Below, piece by piece: positions 36,117 to 44,692 of a stretch of DNA of 45,657 nt. Numbering within the stretch: position 1 is the stretch's first letter; each line of letters starts with the position of its first letter. The stretch is from NCBI GenBank assembly GCA_028280565.1, contig JANQLQ010000213.1, positions 1 through 45,657 on the forward strand. The letters are read 5' to 3'. The translations under genes and the position numbers were made by a program. Below the pieces are notes generated by a model that saw only the letters and a list, made by a program, of their open reading frames with translations, was not told the DNA's origin and made no database searches. Source of the stretch: Fulvivirga sp. (GTDB lineage: Bacteria; Bacteroidota; Bacteroidia; Cytophagales; Cyclobacteriaceae).

Positions 36117-37469
36117 ATGAATACGGGAATAAAAAAGATCATTTGCTTAGCCATATTCTTGTGGCCCGTCATGTTGCCCTTTCTTATCCAGGCGCAGGAC
36201 CTGCTTCCCTTGCAAGAGGTCATTACCGTGGTAGTGAAAGAGAACTTGGATGTGGAACTCGAACAGTACGACGCTGAAATTGCCAATAACAATGTCTATC
36301 GTGGGAATGCCGGTCAGCTCCCCACGGTAGAGTTACAAGGAAGTTATGACTACAATTATAACATCCGGCAAAACATCGATGCCGGTGAATTCGCCGTACC
36401 GGGCGGTGAATTCGCGCTAGGAGGAGATAACCTGGTGTCTACCACGTTGCAAAGCGCGGTAACTGTAAATTATGTATTGTTCAACGGTTTTCAAGGAAGA
36501 TACCAATATCAAAAACTACAAACCCAAAATGAACAGGCTCAAAAGCAATTAGAGGCGGTTATGCAGGATGTGGTGGTGGAGGCTCTTGAGCTGTACTTGG
36601 AAGTCGCCCGGCATCAAGCCCAGCTGGGGATCAACGAAGAATCCATTGTCATCTCGCAGGAGCGATTGCAACGCAATAAAATTGCCAAAGAGTTTGGTGG
36701 GGTTAACCAGTTAGAAGTATTACAGGCCCAGGTAGACCTTAACGAGGATAGCATTGACTACGACAATACCTTATTGGCTTATCAACAATCCAAGCAGCAA
36801 CTGGCAGAGTTGCTGGATCGTCCTCCCGCCTATGATTTTTTTGTAGAGGAAAACATCCGTGTGCGTGACGAACCTTTTGACTACCCTACGTTGCAACAGC
36901 AAGCGCTTGCGGAAAATGCCACGTTGCAGGTTTCAAAATACGAAGCACGTGTGGCGTATCAAGAAGTAAAGATCGAAGATGCCCAGCGTTTTCCGACCCT
37001 CAACGCTTCGGCAGGCATGAATTACAACCGGCAGCAAACAGAGCAAAGCTTCCCGGAAACACAAGAAACATTTGGACCTTCCGTAGGGCTCAGCTTGAAT
37101 TATACATTATATGATGGAAAACAGCGAAAAGTAAGCCGTAAGAATGCCAGGCTTACCTATGACCGGTACGAGACGCAGCTAAAAGAAACCACCCGGCAAG
37201 TAGAGACCGAGCTGTCTAACACTTACCGTGAGTATGAAAATTACCGCGGGCAACTGCGCAAAACACAGGCCAACCTGGCCAACTATGAACGTAACTTTCA
37301 AAAAGCGAAGGAGGAATATGAACTGGGTACGACCACTGGCACGGAACTGCGGAATGCCCAAGTCAACCTGGTGAATGCTAAAAACAGGATTGTCACGCTC
37401 ACTTTCGACCTGAAATTAGCGGAAACCAACCTCCTAAAACTTAGTGGTCAATTAATGTCTGAAAATTAA
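36117..37469 (+). CDS. TolC-family outer-membrane efflux channel (cluster 2)
   Basis: A 450-residue outer membrane factor with a signal peptide ending LIQAQD, then two coiled-coil-rich OEP halves. Internal signature-like segments include NYTLYDGKQRKVSRKNARL, equivalent to the NLFNGNRTRNN region in cluster 1. Length is normal. It completes the adaptor-pump-channel set of cluster 2, and the DUF2141 gene follows after 13 nt. Confidence 0.93.
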   Translation: MNTGIKKIICLAIFLWPVMLPFLIQAQDLLPLQEVITVVVKENLDVELEQYDAEIANNNVYRGNAGQLPTVELQGSYDYNYNIRQNIDAGEFAVPGGEFALGGDNLVSTTLQSAVTVNYVLFNGFQGRYQYQKLQTQNEQAQKQLEAVMQDVVVEALELYLEVARHQAQLGINEESIVISQERLQRNKIAKEFGGVNQLEVLQAQVDLNEDSIDYDNTLLAYQQSKQQLAELLDRPPAYDFFVEENIRVRDEPFDYPTLQQQALAENATLQVSKYEARVAYQEVKIEDAQRFPTLNASAGMNYNRQQTEQSFPETQETFGPSVGLSLNYTLYDGKQRKVSRKNARLTYDRYETQLKETTRQVETELSNTYREYENYRGQLRKTQANLANYERNFQKAKEEYELGTTTGTELRNAQVNLVNAKNRIVTLTFDLKLAETNLLKLSGQLMSEN

Positions 37470-37482
37470 ATCTACCAGCAAA

Positions 37483-37908
37483 ATGAAAAACCTATTGTTA
37501 TCCCTGCTCTTGTTAGGGGGCTCATCGGCTCTTTATGCACAGGGCAGTATTGCCGTAAAAGTGATGGATGTCAAAAATAATGACGGGAAGATCATCCTTT
37601 CGTTATATGACCAGCAGGAGGGTTTCCCTTCTGAAAAAGAGCAAGCTTTCCGGCGGATCAAGATCGATGCCGAGAAAGGGGATATGAGCTACACGTTCAC
37701 CAACCTTCCTTACGGCACTTATGCCTTGGCCGTCATTCATGACGAAAACAATGACGATACCGTAAGCAAGAACTTTGTAGGGTTTCCCAAAGAAAAGATC
37801 GGGGTCTCTAACCAAACCAAGTTCGGTAAACCCAGCTTTGATAAATCGAAGTTTGAGCTGGTGTCTTCTGCCCCGGATATCAGGATCGATCTTTCTTTCC
37901 TGAATTAA
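37483..37908 (+). CDS. DUF2141 secreted protein
   Basis: A 141-residue exported protein: signal peptide ending SALYAQG, then a DUF2141 beta-sandwich (SIAVKVMDVKNNDGKIILSL; NLPYGTYALAVIHDENNDDT; a DIRIDLSF C-terminal strand). The family is frequent in Bacteroidota and proteobacterial periplasms and its function is not established. It is 13 nt after the channel gene and 24 nt before the barrel gene, so it belongs to the efflux operon; a role as a periplasmic accessory factor is only inference. Confidence 0.88.
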   Translation: MKNLLLSLLLLGGSSALYAQGSIAVKVMDVKNNDGKIILSLYDQQEGFPSEKEQAFRRIKIDAEKGDMSYTFTNLPYGTYALAVIHDENNDDTVSKNFVGFPKEKIGVSNQTKFGKPSFDKSKFELVSSAPDIRIDLSFLN

Positions 37909-37932
37909 AAGCTATACTAAGACTTTTTTGAG

Positions 37933-39051
37933 ATGGGTATGAGAACGTCTTTCGTTATCTTATTCCTAGTACTCCCATCGAGCATGGCGGTACTGGCCCA
38001 ATCAACGGGGAATAAGCCTGGGAAAAAGGAAAGGAAAGAAGATAAGGAGTTGAATATGCTACCTTTGATATTTTCCTCACCCGAGACTGGGCTGGCGTTT
38101 GGCGCCATAGGAGTGTTTCAAAAACACCTTTTCCCCGGCGATACCACAAGCCGGAAATCCGTGGCCATGCTCGGGGTATCGTATGCCCTAAACAACCAAT
38201 TCTTTGTTTTTACCCAGCCCGATATCTTTTTTAAGAAGGAAAAATTCAGGTTGCGAAGCAGCCTGGGGTATGGACAGATCCTTGACCGCTACTGGGGTAT
38301 CGGCAATGAAACGGCTGAAAATGGTGAAGAAGAGGTAGAGTATAACCAAGTTATATTTGAATCAGCATTTTATTACCAATACCGGCCTAACCTTTTTGTA
38401 GGATGGCAATATCGGCTGAATAATCAGTTCAATGTAGATCGTGAAGAAAATGGGTTATTAGAGTTTGACGGGGCAACGGTTGGGGGAAGCGGATCATTGA
38501 TCTCCGGGATGGGTCCTGCCTTACTTTTTGATAACCGGGAGAACCAGGTAAACCCATCGAACGGTTGGTTTCTCAATTTAAGCGCCGCGTTTCATGGTGG
38601 TGGACTGGCTAGTGAATTTGATTTTGATCGCTACCTTGTGGATGTAAGGCATTATATCAAAATGCACCCTAAGGAACACCACATCTTAGCGCTACAGGGT
38701 TACGGCCTTTTCAGTTCAGGGCAGCCGCCCTTCAAGCAGATGGCCGAGCTAGGAGGAGCCCAAATGCGCGGATATTTTGTCGGCCGGTTCAGGGATAGGA
38801 ATATGGTATCGATGCAAGCGGAATACCGTTCTCCCTTACTATTTTGGCGGATCAGCGCCGTAGGATTTGCAGGCATGGGGAGGGTGGCCGAGCACATTGA
38901 AGACCTTAACCTGGACGGCTTCAAACCTTCTTACGGCGGAGGGCTGCGCATCATGCTGGACAAAGTCGACCGGGTCAACCTTCGGCTCGATGTTGGGTTC
39001 GGGGAAGATGGCAATACGGGGATCTATTTTGGGTTTACAGAGGCTTTTTGA
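37933..39051 (+). CDS. BamA/TamA-type outer-membrane beta-barrel protein
   Basis: A 372-residue outer membrane protein: signal peptide ending AVLAQS, a short linker, then a barrel of the Omp85/bacterial surface antigen type starting at PETGLAFGAIGVF. The barrel segments include QMRGYFVGRFRDRNM and GFAGMGRVAEHI, ending in the terminal aromatic motif GFTEAF. POTRA domains are absent, so it is the short patatin-like/D15-type barrel without an assembly arm. It is the last gene of the cluster 2 operon. It could export or import something independently; function unknown. Confidence 0.87.
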   Translation: MGMRTSFVILFLVLPSSMAVLAQSTGNKPGKKERKEDKELNMLPLIFSSPETGLAFGAIGVFQKHLFPGDTTSRKSVAMLGVSYALNNQFFVFTQPDIFFKKEKFRLRSSLGYGQILDRYWGIGNETAENGEEEVEYNQVIFESAFYYQYRPNLFVGWQYRLNNQFNVDREENGLLEFDGATVGGSGSLISGMGPALLFDNRENQVNPSNGWFLNLSAAFHGGGLASEFDFDRYLVDVRHYIKMHPKEHHILALQGYGLFSSGQPPFKQMAELGGAQMRGYFVGRFRDRNMVSMQAEYRSPLLFWRISAVGFAGMGRVAEHIEDLNLDGFKPSYGGGLRIMLDKVDRVNLRLDVGFGEDGNTGIYFGFTEAF

Positions 39052-39231
39052 ATGTAGTCCCGGTATGCTTACACATCGTTGGTAGCTCCAATACGGCTCA
39101 GGGAGGTATGACAAGGAGTTCCTTACATTGTGATAGCCTATACAAGACTAATAAAAACTATCTGACCCGTTAGAAACTCCTTGCCAGGCCCAGTGGACCA
39201 ATCGATCTCAGGGAGCGGCTTTATTCCACGA

Positions 39232-39855
39232 TTACCAAACTTTTGCCAATTCCCTCAACTCCTTCTTGGCTTGTTCGAAGTTTGTATCTTTCAGTTCTTC
39301 CTTCCCAAAGTCCTGGGCTTCTGTGTTTACAAATTGAATAGCAGTGATACCCAAAAACCTGCATAGCGCTTTTAAATAGCCCTCTTGAAAATCGAAAGCG
39401 GCGAGTACTCCATCTTCCTTGTAAGACATGGCTCCTCTCGAGGTAATGATCAATATCTTTTTCTCGCCCAATAGGCCATTCATAGTTCCATCTTCACCAA
39501 GTGTAAATGTTCTTCCCACACGGACAATATTATCTATGTAGGCTTTCAAAGGAGCTGGGATGGAAAAATTATACATTGGCGAAGCCATTACAATTTTGTT
39601 GGCATTCAATAGTTCGTTGATCAGCTCGTCCGAAGTTTTCAAGATTTCATTCATCCGTTCCGTTCTTTCCGTGGGAGAAGTGTAATTGGCTTTAACAAAT
39701 TCATCGTTAGGAATAGGCGGTGGATTGAGCCCAACGTCTCGCCGCACCAGCGAAAACGGTGTGTATTTGCCCAGCTCTTGTAAGAAAAAATCCGTAAGGG
39801 CTCTCGTTTTGGAGTTTTCAACTCTTACGCTTGAATCGATCCTTAGTAAATTCAT
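39232..39855 (-). CDS. FMN-dependent NAD(P)H oxidoreductase (azoreductase-like)
   Basis: A 207-residue flavodoxin-like enzyme related to AzoR/NAD(P)H quinone reductases. From start MNLLRIDSSVR it has the FMN phosphate-binding N-terminal strand, the MASPMYNFSIPAPLKAYID block (FMN-binding PMYNF) and ILIITSRGAMS. It would reduce quinones or azo compounds using NAD(P)H. The frame extends 24 nt further upstream, but the internal ATG fits the family. It is divergent from an HxlR regulator gene (102-nt gap) that probably senses electrophiles or quinones and controls it. Confidence 0.9.
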   Translation of the reverse strand: MNLLRIDSSVRVENSKTRALTDFFLQELGKYTPFSLVRRDVGLNPPPIPNDEFVKANYTSPTERTERMNEILKTSDELINELLNANKIVMASPMYNFSIPAPLKAYIDNIVRVGRTFTLGEDGTMNGLLGEKKILIITSRGAMSYKEDGVLAAFDFQEGYLKALCRFLGITAIQFVNTEAQDFGKEELKDTNFEQAKKELRELAKVW

Positions 39856-39912
39856 AATTTTGTTATTCGTTTCTTGCAAAATTTACCCTATGGATCCATT
39901 TAAAAAATACCG

Positions 39913-39941
39913 CACTTTTTAATCCCTACGGGGTGAAAAAG
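39913..39941. promoter_or_regulatory. Candidate HxlR operator
   Basis: A centred imperfect palindrome: outer arms ACTTTTT and AAAAAGT with a CCC-TAC-GGG core (10 of 13 base-pair positions symmetrical). It lies midway between the divergent oxidoreductase and hxlR starts, where a shared operator is expected. Confidence 0.5.
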
Positions 39942-39957
39942 TCAATTTTGTAAAAGC

Positions 39958-40281
39958 ATGGAAAGAGCCACAAAAAATAAAATATGCCCACTGGAAAAAG
40001 CGGTAAACACTGTCAGTGGAAAATGGAAGATCCCCATTATCTGGCAGATACAGGAGGGTAAGAAAAGACCCAGTGAATTCTTAAGGGAGATCGCCCAGGT
40101 GGATAGGAGAGTGCTGAACCAGCAGCTTGCCGAAATGGTTTCCGATGGATTGCTCACCAAAAGGTCTTACCATGAATTACCGCCGCGTGTAGAATATGAG
40201 CTGACCGAGCTAGGTGAGAGGCTGGTGGAAGTATTATGGCAACTCAATGACTGGGGTAAGTTATTGATGGACCGGGAATAA
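39958..40281 (+). CDS. HxlR-family transcriptional regulator
   Basis: A 107-residue winged-helix regulator: CPLEKAVNTVSGKWKIPIIW at the N-terminus (Cys at residue 11 is the conserved position that senses thiol-reactive compounds in YodB/HypR-type members), the recognition segment RPSEFLREIAQVDRRVLNQQ, and the wing PPRVEYELTELG. Divergent from an azoreductase-like gene, the common arrangement in this family, with a palindrome in the shared promoter region. Confidence 0.93.
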   Translation: MERATKNKICPLEKAVNTVSGKWKIPIIWQIQEGKKRPSEFLREIAQVDRRVLNQQLAEMVSDGLLTKRSYHELPPRVEYELTELGERLVEVLWQLNDWGKLLMDRE

Positions 40282-40286
40282 GAAAG

Positions 40287-41465
40287 TCAAAACCCTAGAT
40301 CTTTACACTGGTAGCTGTAGAATTTCCCGTTGTGTATGGGCTTTTCGAACTCCAAGAAGATCAAATGATCACCCGGGATGCCATAAGTGCAGAAATTAGC
40401 CGATAGTTTTTTGAAAACCCGGGTTTCCGGGTAAAATGGGACATTTAGCTCTTCTACCGACCATTTGTTCACATCAATGAGTTGTCCGCCTGTCATACCT
40501 TCTAGGGAAACAAAGTAGGGCTTGTAATTACCCGGTAATTGTCCTAATGAACTTTCTTCTACAGCAATGTAAAACTCGTGGGGCTTATCCGAATAGAGTG
40601 AAAAAGATAAATAATGATCCCATTTCCCAAATAGGTTTAATACAGGGAGTATCCAAGTCAATAGAGCCACCAAAAAATAGGGTATTTTTGACCCGATACT
40701 CTCCTTACACCAAGTAAAGAGAGGTTGATCATTTTTGAAAAAGGCCAGCAAGACCAGTGTCATCATAGCGAAATTCCAAGGATAAACGATAGAATTATAG
40801 TTAATCCCCAGCGGGCTGAGATAAATAAGGATAAAGATGTGTGTGGTTAAGGCCATGTATACTCCCATATTTCTAGACCTGGGGAAAACCAAGCATAGAC
40901 CTATTAACACTTCAACCACCGGGATAGAATATCCTAAAGTACTCAAACTGTTTACAAGCGAATTGCTTTCAATAGTCAAGAGTTCTGTAAGGATCCTTTT
41001 GAAAGTAAACTCGATAAAATTAGGGTTAAACTTTTGTAAGCCGCTCCATACATATACTCCTATGAGTATTATTTGGAAGTAATTTACCAAACTCACACTG
41101 GCTTTACCCGGTTCCTTTTTTGCAAATGGGAGTAAGAACATTGCGTATACGTACACCCATGGTTGCCACCTGCACTGATCCTGCACGAGGTAAAAGCCCA
41201 GTATGCCGAATACTAGCAAAAATACTACTGGTTTCGGCCTTACTATCCCTAAAACCACCACAACTATGAACAAAATGAGTAAGATGACGTCCAAAGGATG
41301 TTTTAGCACTGGCATGGCATCAAATAAGGGGAGCAGAGGAAAGAAACGGTCAGAGGTCCATAAGTTGTAAGACATCAGCACACCTACCGCAAAAAACAAG
41401 CAAACAAATCGGCAAGTTAATAAAATGCGTTTCTTATGATCAAGACTTTTTTGGAGGTTTAGCAA
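40287..41465 (-). CDS. Polytopic membrane protein, unknown function
   Basis: A 392-residue integral membrane protein with about eight or nine hydrophobic helices over residues 15-275 and a soluble C-terminal region (about 280-392). The segment YFQIILIGVYVWSGLQKFNPN, with its W-S-G-L-x-K-x-N pattern, resembles HTTM and DoxX-like membrane proteins, but no catalytic motif lets me go further. Single gene, convergent with hxlR and divergent from the DUF433 gene. Confidence 0.65.
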   Translation of the reverse strand: MLNLQKSLDHKKRILLTCRFVCLFFAVGVLMSYNLWTSDRFFPLLPLFDAMPVLKHPLDVILLILFIVVVVLGIVRPKPVVFLLVFGILGFYLVQDQCRWQPWVYVYAMFLLPFAKKEPGKASVSLVNYFQIILIGVYVWSGLQKFNPNFIEFTFKRILTELLTIESNSLVNSLSTLGYSIPVVEVLIGLCLVFPRSRNMGVYMALTTHIFILIYLSPLGINYNSIVYPWNFAMMTLVLLAFFKNDQPLFTWCKESIGSKIPYFLVALLTWILPVLNLFGKWDHYLSFSLYSDKPHEFYIAVEESSLGQLPGNYKPYFVSLEGMTGGQLIDVNKWSVEELNVPFYPETRVFKKLSANFCTYGIPGDHLIFLEFEKPIHNGKFYSYQCKDLGF

Positions 41466-41613
41466 AGGCTTAAATGTTAGTAATACATGGATAACTAAGA
41501 GTGTCGAATAGAAATGGCTCGTTCCGCCATAATTTTACCTGTTTGGGCCGGTTTTGGTTTCTACATTTTAACGCTGGATCATAAACTAATTTGATTATTT
41601 GTAACTTTAATGA

Positions 41614-41844
41614 ATGAGCACAAAACTGGAAAGAATTACCATAGATCCCAGTATTTGTCATGGGAAACCTGTGGTTAGGGGAATGCGATGGCCAGTAGAG
41701 GTGATCTTGGATATGCTTGGTGGCGGTATGACCAGCGAGCAAATCATAGAAGATCACCCCGAACTTGAAATGGGGGAAATCCTTGCCTGCTTAAATTTTG
41801 CGCGTCTTTCGGTACCTGGGGAAGCCTATCCGTTGGCTAGTTAA
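41614..41844 (+). CDS. DUF433 antitoxin
   Basis: A 76-residue protein with the DUF433 pattern: ITIDPSICHGKPVVRGMRWP near the N-terminus, then VILDMLGGGMTSEQIIEDHP and EMGEILACLNFA. DUF433 proteins are winged-helix antitoxins paired with PIN-like DUF5615 toxins. Here the stop codon overlaps the toxin-gene start as TAATG, so the two are translationally coupled. The antitoxin reading frame is intact. Confidence 0.88.
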   Translation: MSTKLERITIDPSICHGKPVVRGMRWPVEVILDMLGGGMTSEQIIEDHPELEMGEILACLNFARLSVPGEAYPLAS

Positions 41845-42206
41845 TGAAATTTCTTTGTGATGTTCATATCCCAATCAAGCTCTCCAAGAAAATTGTGCAA
41901 CTAGGTTTCGAGTCTGGGCATATGAACAACATATTGGCCAAATGGCACAGCTATGATAAGGATATTATTAAATAAGCCGATCAAAAAGGCTTCATACTGG
42001 TTAGCAAAGACCAAGATTTTAGAAACTCTTTTTTATTGAATCGCAAACCTAAAAAATTGATCAAGATTAATCTTGGAAATGTTTCTAATGAAAAACTTCT
42101 AGAAATATTTGATAAACATATTTCTGATTTTAGCAAAATAAACAATGAGAACACCAGCTTCATGGTTGAAGTGAGCAGTGATCATTTCTTGGTTGTTGTC
42201 AAATAA
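41844..42206 (+). pseudogene. DUF5615 PIN-like toxin with in-frame stop
   Basis: Reading from the ATG at 41844 gives MKFLCDVHIPIKLSKKIVQL and continues in family pattern up to codon 43. Codon 44 (41973-41975) is TAA. The same frame then continues ADQKGFILVSKDQDFRNSFL and on to a natural stop at 42204-42206, giving 120 codons in all, normal for DUF5615. The first and second acidic residues of the PIN-like site (D6; D in SKDQDF) are both still present on either side of the stop. It is thus a single nonsense change (or a sequencing error) in an otherwise intact toxin gene. No restart with a good Met is seen just after the stop. Confidence 0.82.
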
Positions 42207-42228
42207 GGTGTGGCTGGTCATAAGTACA

Positions 42229-42582
42229 CTATTCCTCAATTTCATTCGACAAGCGATCTGCTTCTTCGGCATTTTCCCTTGTCCTCGCGATTTTCTTCTG
42301 CATCATAGCGTTCCAGCCGTAAATTGACCAAAGCCCAAATAAATTGAGGGGAACATACCCTATCAATGTCCAGCGGACCCACTCATAATTCCAAAAAAGA
42401 ATATACAATACCATCACCAGCACGGTCCTGGTACACCAAGCAACTAATCTCTTTCTCCTGTATTGAGCAGATAATACAGTACCAGGAGTTATGGATCCCA
42501 GTTCTTTTTCAAAGGCCTCTTTAATGCTCTCTTCGGTGTTTTCATTTACTTGGCCTTGGGAGTCATTGTTATGGCTTACCAT
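42229..42582 (-). CDS. Small two-TM protein downstream of map
   Basis: A 117-residue protein with a charged N-terminal region (about 1-45), two hydrophobic helices (about 50-90) separated by a short EWVRW turn, and a charged C-terminal helix. The pattern suggests a 2TM-domain small membrane protein. It starts 8 nt after the map stop on the same strand, so the two are co-transcribed. No known function. Confidence 0.7.
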   Translation of the reverse strand: MVSHNNDSQGQVNENTEESIKEAFEKELGSITPGTVLSAQYRRKRLVAWCTRTVLVMVLYILFWNYEWVRWTLIGYVPLNLFGLWSIYGWNAMMQKKIARTRENAEEADRLSNEIEE

Positions 42583-42590
42583 TGATTAAT

Positions 42591-43355
42591 TTACTTCCAG
42601 GTGTCGTTCATTTCAGTGAATACCAGCGGCTGCCCATCCGTGATCATGATGGTATGCTCGTGCTGGGCCACGAATCCGCCCCGGTTGCCGAGTAATGTCC
42701 AATCGTCCGGGCCCGTGTAAGCTAGGGTAGAAGAGGTGGAGATGAATGTTTCGACCGCAACGACCGAATTCTTTTTGAAGCGGTGCCGGTTAAAACGGTC
42801 CCTGAAATTAGGGATTTCGGTAGGCGCTTCATGAAGGCTGCGGCCTATCCCGTGACCGGTCAAGTTCTTAATGACTTTATACCCGGCCTTTTTTGCTTCG
42901 GTTTCAATCAAATTACCCACATCGGCAATACGTACGCCACCTTTAATATTGTTTATGGCTTTTTTCAAAATAGTTTTTGATGTGTTTACCAGTTTTTGAT
43001 GTCCGTGAACGTCTTCACCTAGTACGAATGAGCCTCCATTGTCCGCCCAATACCCGTTGAGTTCTGCTGATACATCAATGTTCACAAGGTCTCCTTCGCG
43101 TAACATCTTTCTGGACGAAGGGATGCCATGGGCAATTTCATGGTTAATACTGATGCATGTCCATCCCGGGAAACCATAGGTCAATGTAGGGGCGGACTGT
43201 GCCCCGAAGCTCATCAATAACTCCCTGCCAAAATCATCGAGCTCTTTCGTATTCATACCCGGCCGGGCATGGTTTCTCATGGCTTTAAGAGTGAGCGCCA
43301 CCGCCTCGCCGGCTTTTTTCATCCCGATGAGCTCTGATTCTTTGGTGATGGACAT
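42591..43355 (-). CDS. map: Methionine aminopeptidase, type I
   Basis: Removes N-terminal Met from new proteins. The 254-residue product has all metal-site residues: D94, D105, H168, E202 and E233, plus the substrate-contacting H77 (HEIAHGIP). It lacks an N-terminal zinc-finger extension. The second aspartate sits in WADNGGSF rather than the more usual GDTSRMF, so this may be a second, non-housekeeping MetAP like those of some Bacteroidota and Bacilli. The usual ribosomal-protein/secY context is missing, which supports that reading. It is followed by a small 2-TM gene. Confidence 0.93.
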   Translation of the reverse strand: MSITKESELIGMKKAGEAVALTLKAMRNHARPGMNTKELDDFGRELLMSFGAQSAPTLTYGFPGWTCISINHEIAHGIPSSRKMLREGDLVNIDVSAELNGYWADNGGSFVLGEDVHGHQKLVNTSKTILKKAINNIKGGVRIADVGNLIETEAKKAGYKVIKNLTGHGIGRSLHEAPTEIPNFRDRFNRHRFKKNSVVAVETFISTSSTLAYTGPDDWTLLGNRGGFVAQHEHTIMITDGQPLVFTEMNDTWK

Positions 43356-43442
43356 GGTCGTATGGTTTGATCAACTCTTTAAATTTACAAGAACCTCGTT
43401 ATACTTTAAAGTATTTTACGTGCGAGTCGCTTTACCGGGGGC

Positions 43443-44063
43443 CTATATGGGCCTAAATGACTCGTACTGCTCAAAAAACATCCCCGCATGTAATCCATCC
43501 ATGAGCGCGTGATGCCCCGATACTGACACGGGCATATAGTGATCATCTCCTTTGGGGTATACTTTTCCTAGAACAATCTTTGGTATGGAGTCTCCTTTAT
43601 TCAGCCGTTTGGCATGTTCTATACTTCTAAAAGAGACCCAGGGGATTACGGAAGAATGGATCATGTCATCCTCATCAAATTTAGGGTGCAAGTGCTTCCC
43701 GTTCTTAACCGATCGGATGACTTCTTTAGCATGGGGCTCAAAGTCACCAAGGGTATCAAAATGATCGAAATAACCATAGCCAAAAGTATGATCTGGCCGC
43801 ATAACGGGACAGCTACCCCTGATTTTTTCATGTAATACCACTTCCTTACCCCGGATACGGTATTTAAAGGCATCTATTTGATTTACCACACGCAGTACTT
43901 GGAAGTAGGACAAAATGAAAAAGGAGAGGTTGTTTTTTTCCGCGTGCTGCTTTAAGCCAGTCACTTTTACGTCAGCGCAAATATTGAAGAAGGGGTCTTC
44001 GAAAGCCATGAAATTCAGGAAATGCTCCTTCCTAGGCCACTGCTCAATATCAATTTTTTTCAT
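43443..44063 (-). CDS. CatA-like chloramphenicol O-acetyltransferase homologue
   Basis: A 206-residue protein of the type A CAT fold: N-terminal WPRKEHFLNFMAFEDPFFNI, central RIRGKEVVLHE, and the catalytic block VSGHHALMDGLHAGMFFEQY (HHxxxDG at 184-190) near the C-terminus. The catalytic His is present, so it may be an active acetyltransferase. Chromosomal CAT-like proteins in Bacteroidota often have unknown natural substrates, so resistance should not be assumed. It starts 24 nt after the hicB stop on the same strand, so may be read through from the hic operon. Confidence 0.87.
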   Translation of the reverse strand: MKKIDIEQWPRKEHFLNFMAFEDPFFNICADVKVTGLKQHAEKNNLSFFILSYFQVLRVVNQIDAFKYRIRGKEVVLHEKIRGSCPVMRPDHTFGYGYFDHFDTLGDFEPHAKEVIRSVKNGKHLHPKFDEDDMIHSSVIPWVSFRSIEHAKRLNKGDSIPKIVLGKVYPKGDDHYMPVSVSGHHALMDGLHAGMFFEQYESFRPI

Positions 44064-44087
44064 GGGTTTTTAGAGCTGGAAAATACT

Positions 44088-44483
44088 CTATTTATAAATT
44101 AAATTGATTTCTGATAGTTCTTGCCCAATTTGATGAATACCCGTTAATATTTTTTCAGTTTGTTTGTCCGATGGCTTTTTATGTCCTTGGATATATTGTG
44201 ACAAAAGACTGGGGTTCATGCCAATTTTATCTGCTAAAAAACGTGAATTTAGCACCCTGTAATATTGAAAGAACTGCTTGAAGTCTATTTCAAACTTGAG
44301 ATTTTTGTGTGTCAAAAGCACATTTTTATCTTCAAAATAAAGATTGGCCGCTTCAAAGGCATTATTTATCAACTCTGGGACATTTCTGCCCGTTGTAAAT
44401 ATTGGATATTCATTGGAATAGGCCGAAAACCCTGTCCCTGTTTTTTCCACGTTGATTATAATGTTTTTCCTAATAGTTTTCAT
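44088..44483 (-). CDS. hicB: HicB-type antitoxin with C-terminal HTH
   Basis: A 131-residue antitoxin. The N-terminal half (about 6-55) is the HicB partial RNase-H-like fold (IINVEKTGTGFSAYSNEYPI; a VPELINNAFEAANLYFE helix). The C-terminal half (about 75-120) is an XRE-type HTH (NSRFLADKIGMNPSLLSQYI). It would neutralise HicA and repress the operon. It follows hicA by 23 nt. An AAAAGT-TT-ACTTTT palindrome upstream of hicA is the likely operator. AT-rich relative to neighbours. Confidence 0.87.
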   Translation of the reverse strand: MKTIRKNIIINVEKTGTGFSAYSNEYPIFTTGRNVPELINNAFEAANLYFEDKNVLLTHKNLKFEIDFKQFFQYYRVLNSRFLADKIGMNPSLLSQYIQGHKKPSDKQTEKILTGIHQIGQELSEINLIYK

Positions 44484-44506
44484 AATGTATCCATTTCATT
44501 TGCCTA

Positions 44507-44692
44507 TCAGTTAATACCAGCATCCTTGAGAATCTTTTTTTCTAATCCTTTTCCCACTTCTTGACTGCCATGATTTGGAAAAATTATCATACCCGGCTTA
44601 AGATCATGCTTCATTTTAATATGAGAACCTTTCTGAGAAACAGGGTACCATCCATCTTTCTTTAAGATTCTAAGCAGTTCCGAACATTTCAT
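44507..44692 (-). CDS. hicA: HicA-type mRNA interferase toxin
   Basis: A 61-residue HicA fold: SELLRILKKDGWYPVSQKGS followed by HIKMKHD, with the catalytic His at residue 24 (GSH), then the basic IIFPNHG strand. It would cleave mRNA when free. It precedes hicB, the usual order. All key residues are present, so it looks functional. The operon is isolated and AT-rich, typical of mobile TA modules. Confidence 0.9.
   Translation of the reverse strand: MKCSELLRILKKDGWYPVSQKGSHIKMKHDLKPGMIIFPNHGSQEVGKGLEKKILKDAGIN

Noticed and set aside
43443-44063. Acquired chloramphenicol resistance gene
   Set aside because: The CAT-like fold and HHxxxDG motif are clear, but no insertion sequence or resistance-gene context is present and chromosomal homologues often have other, unknown substrates.
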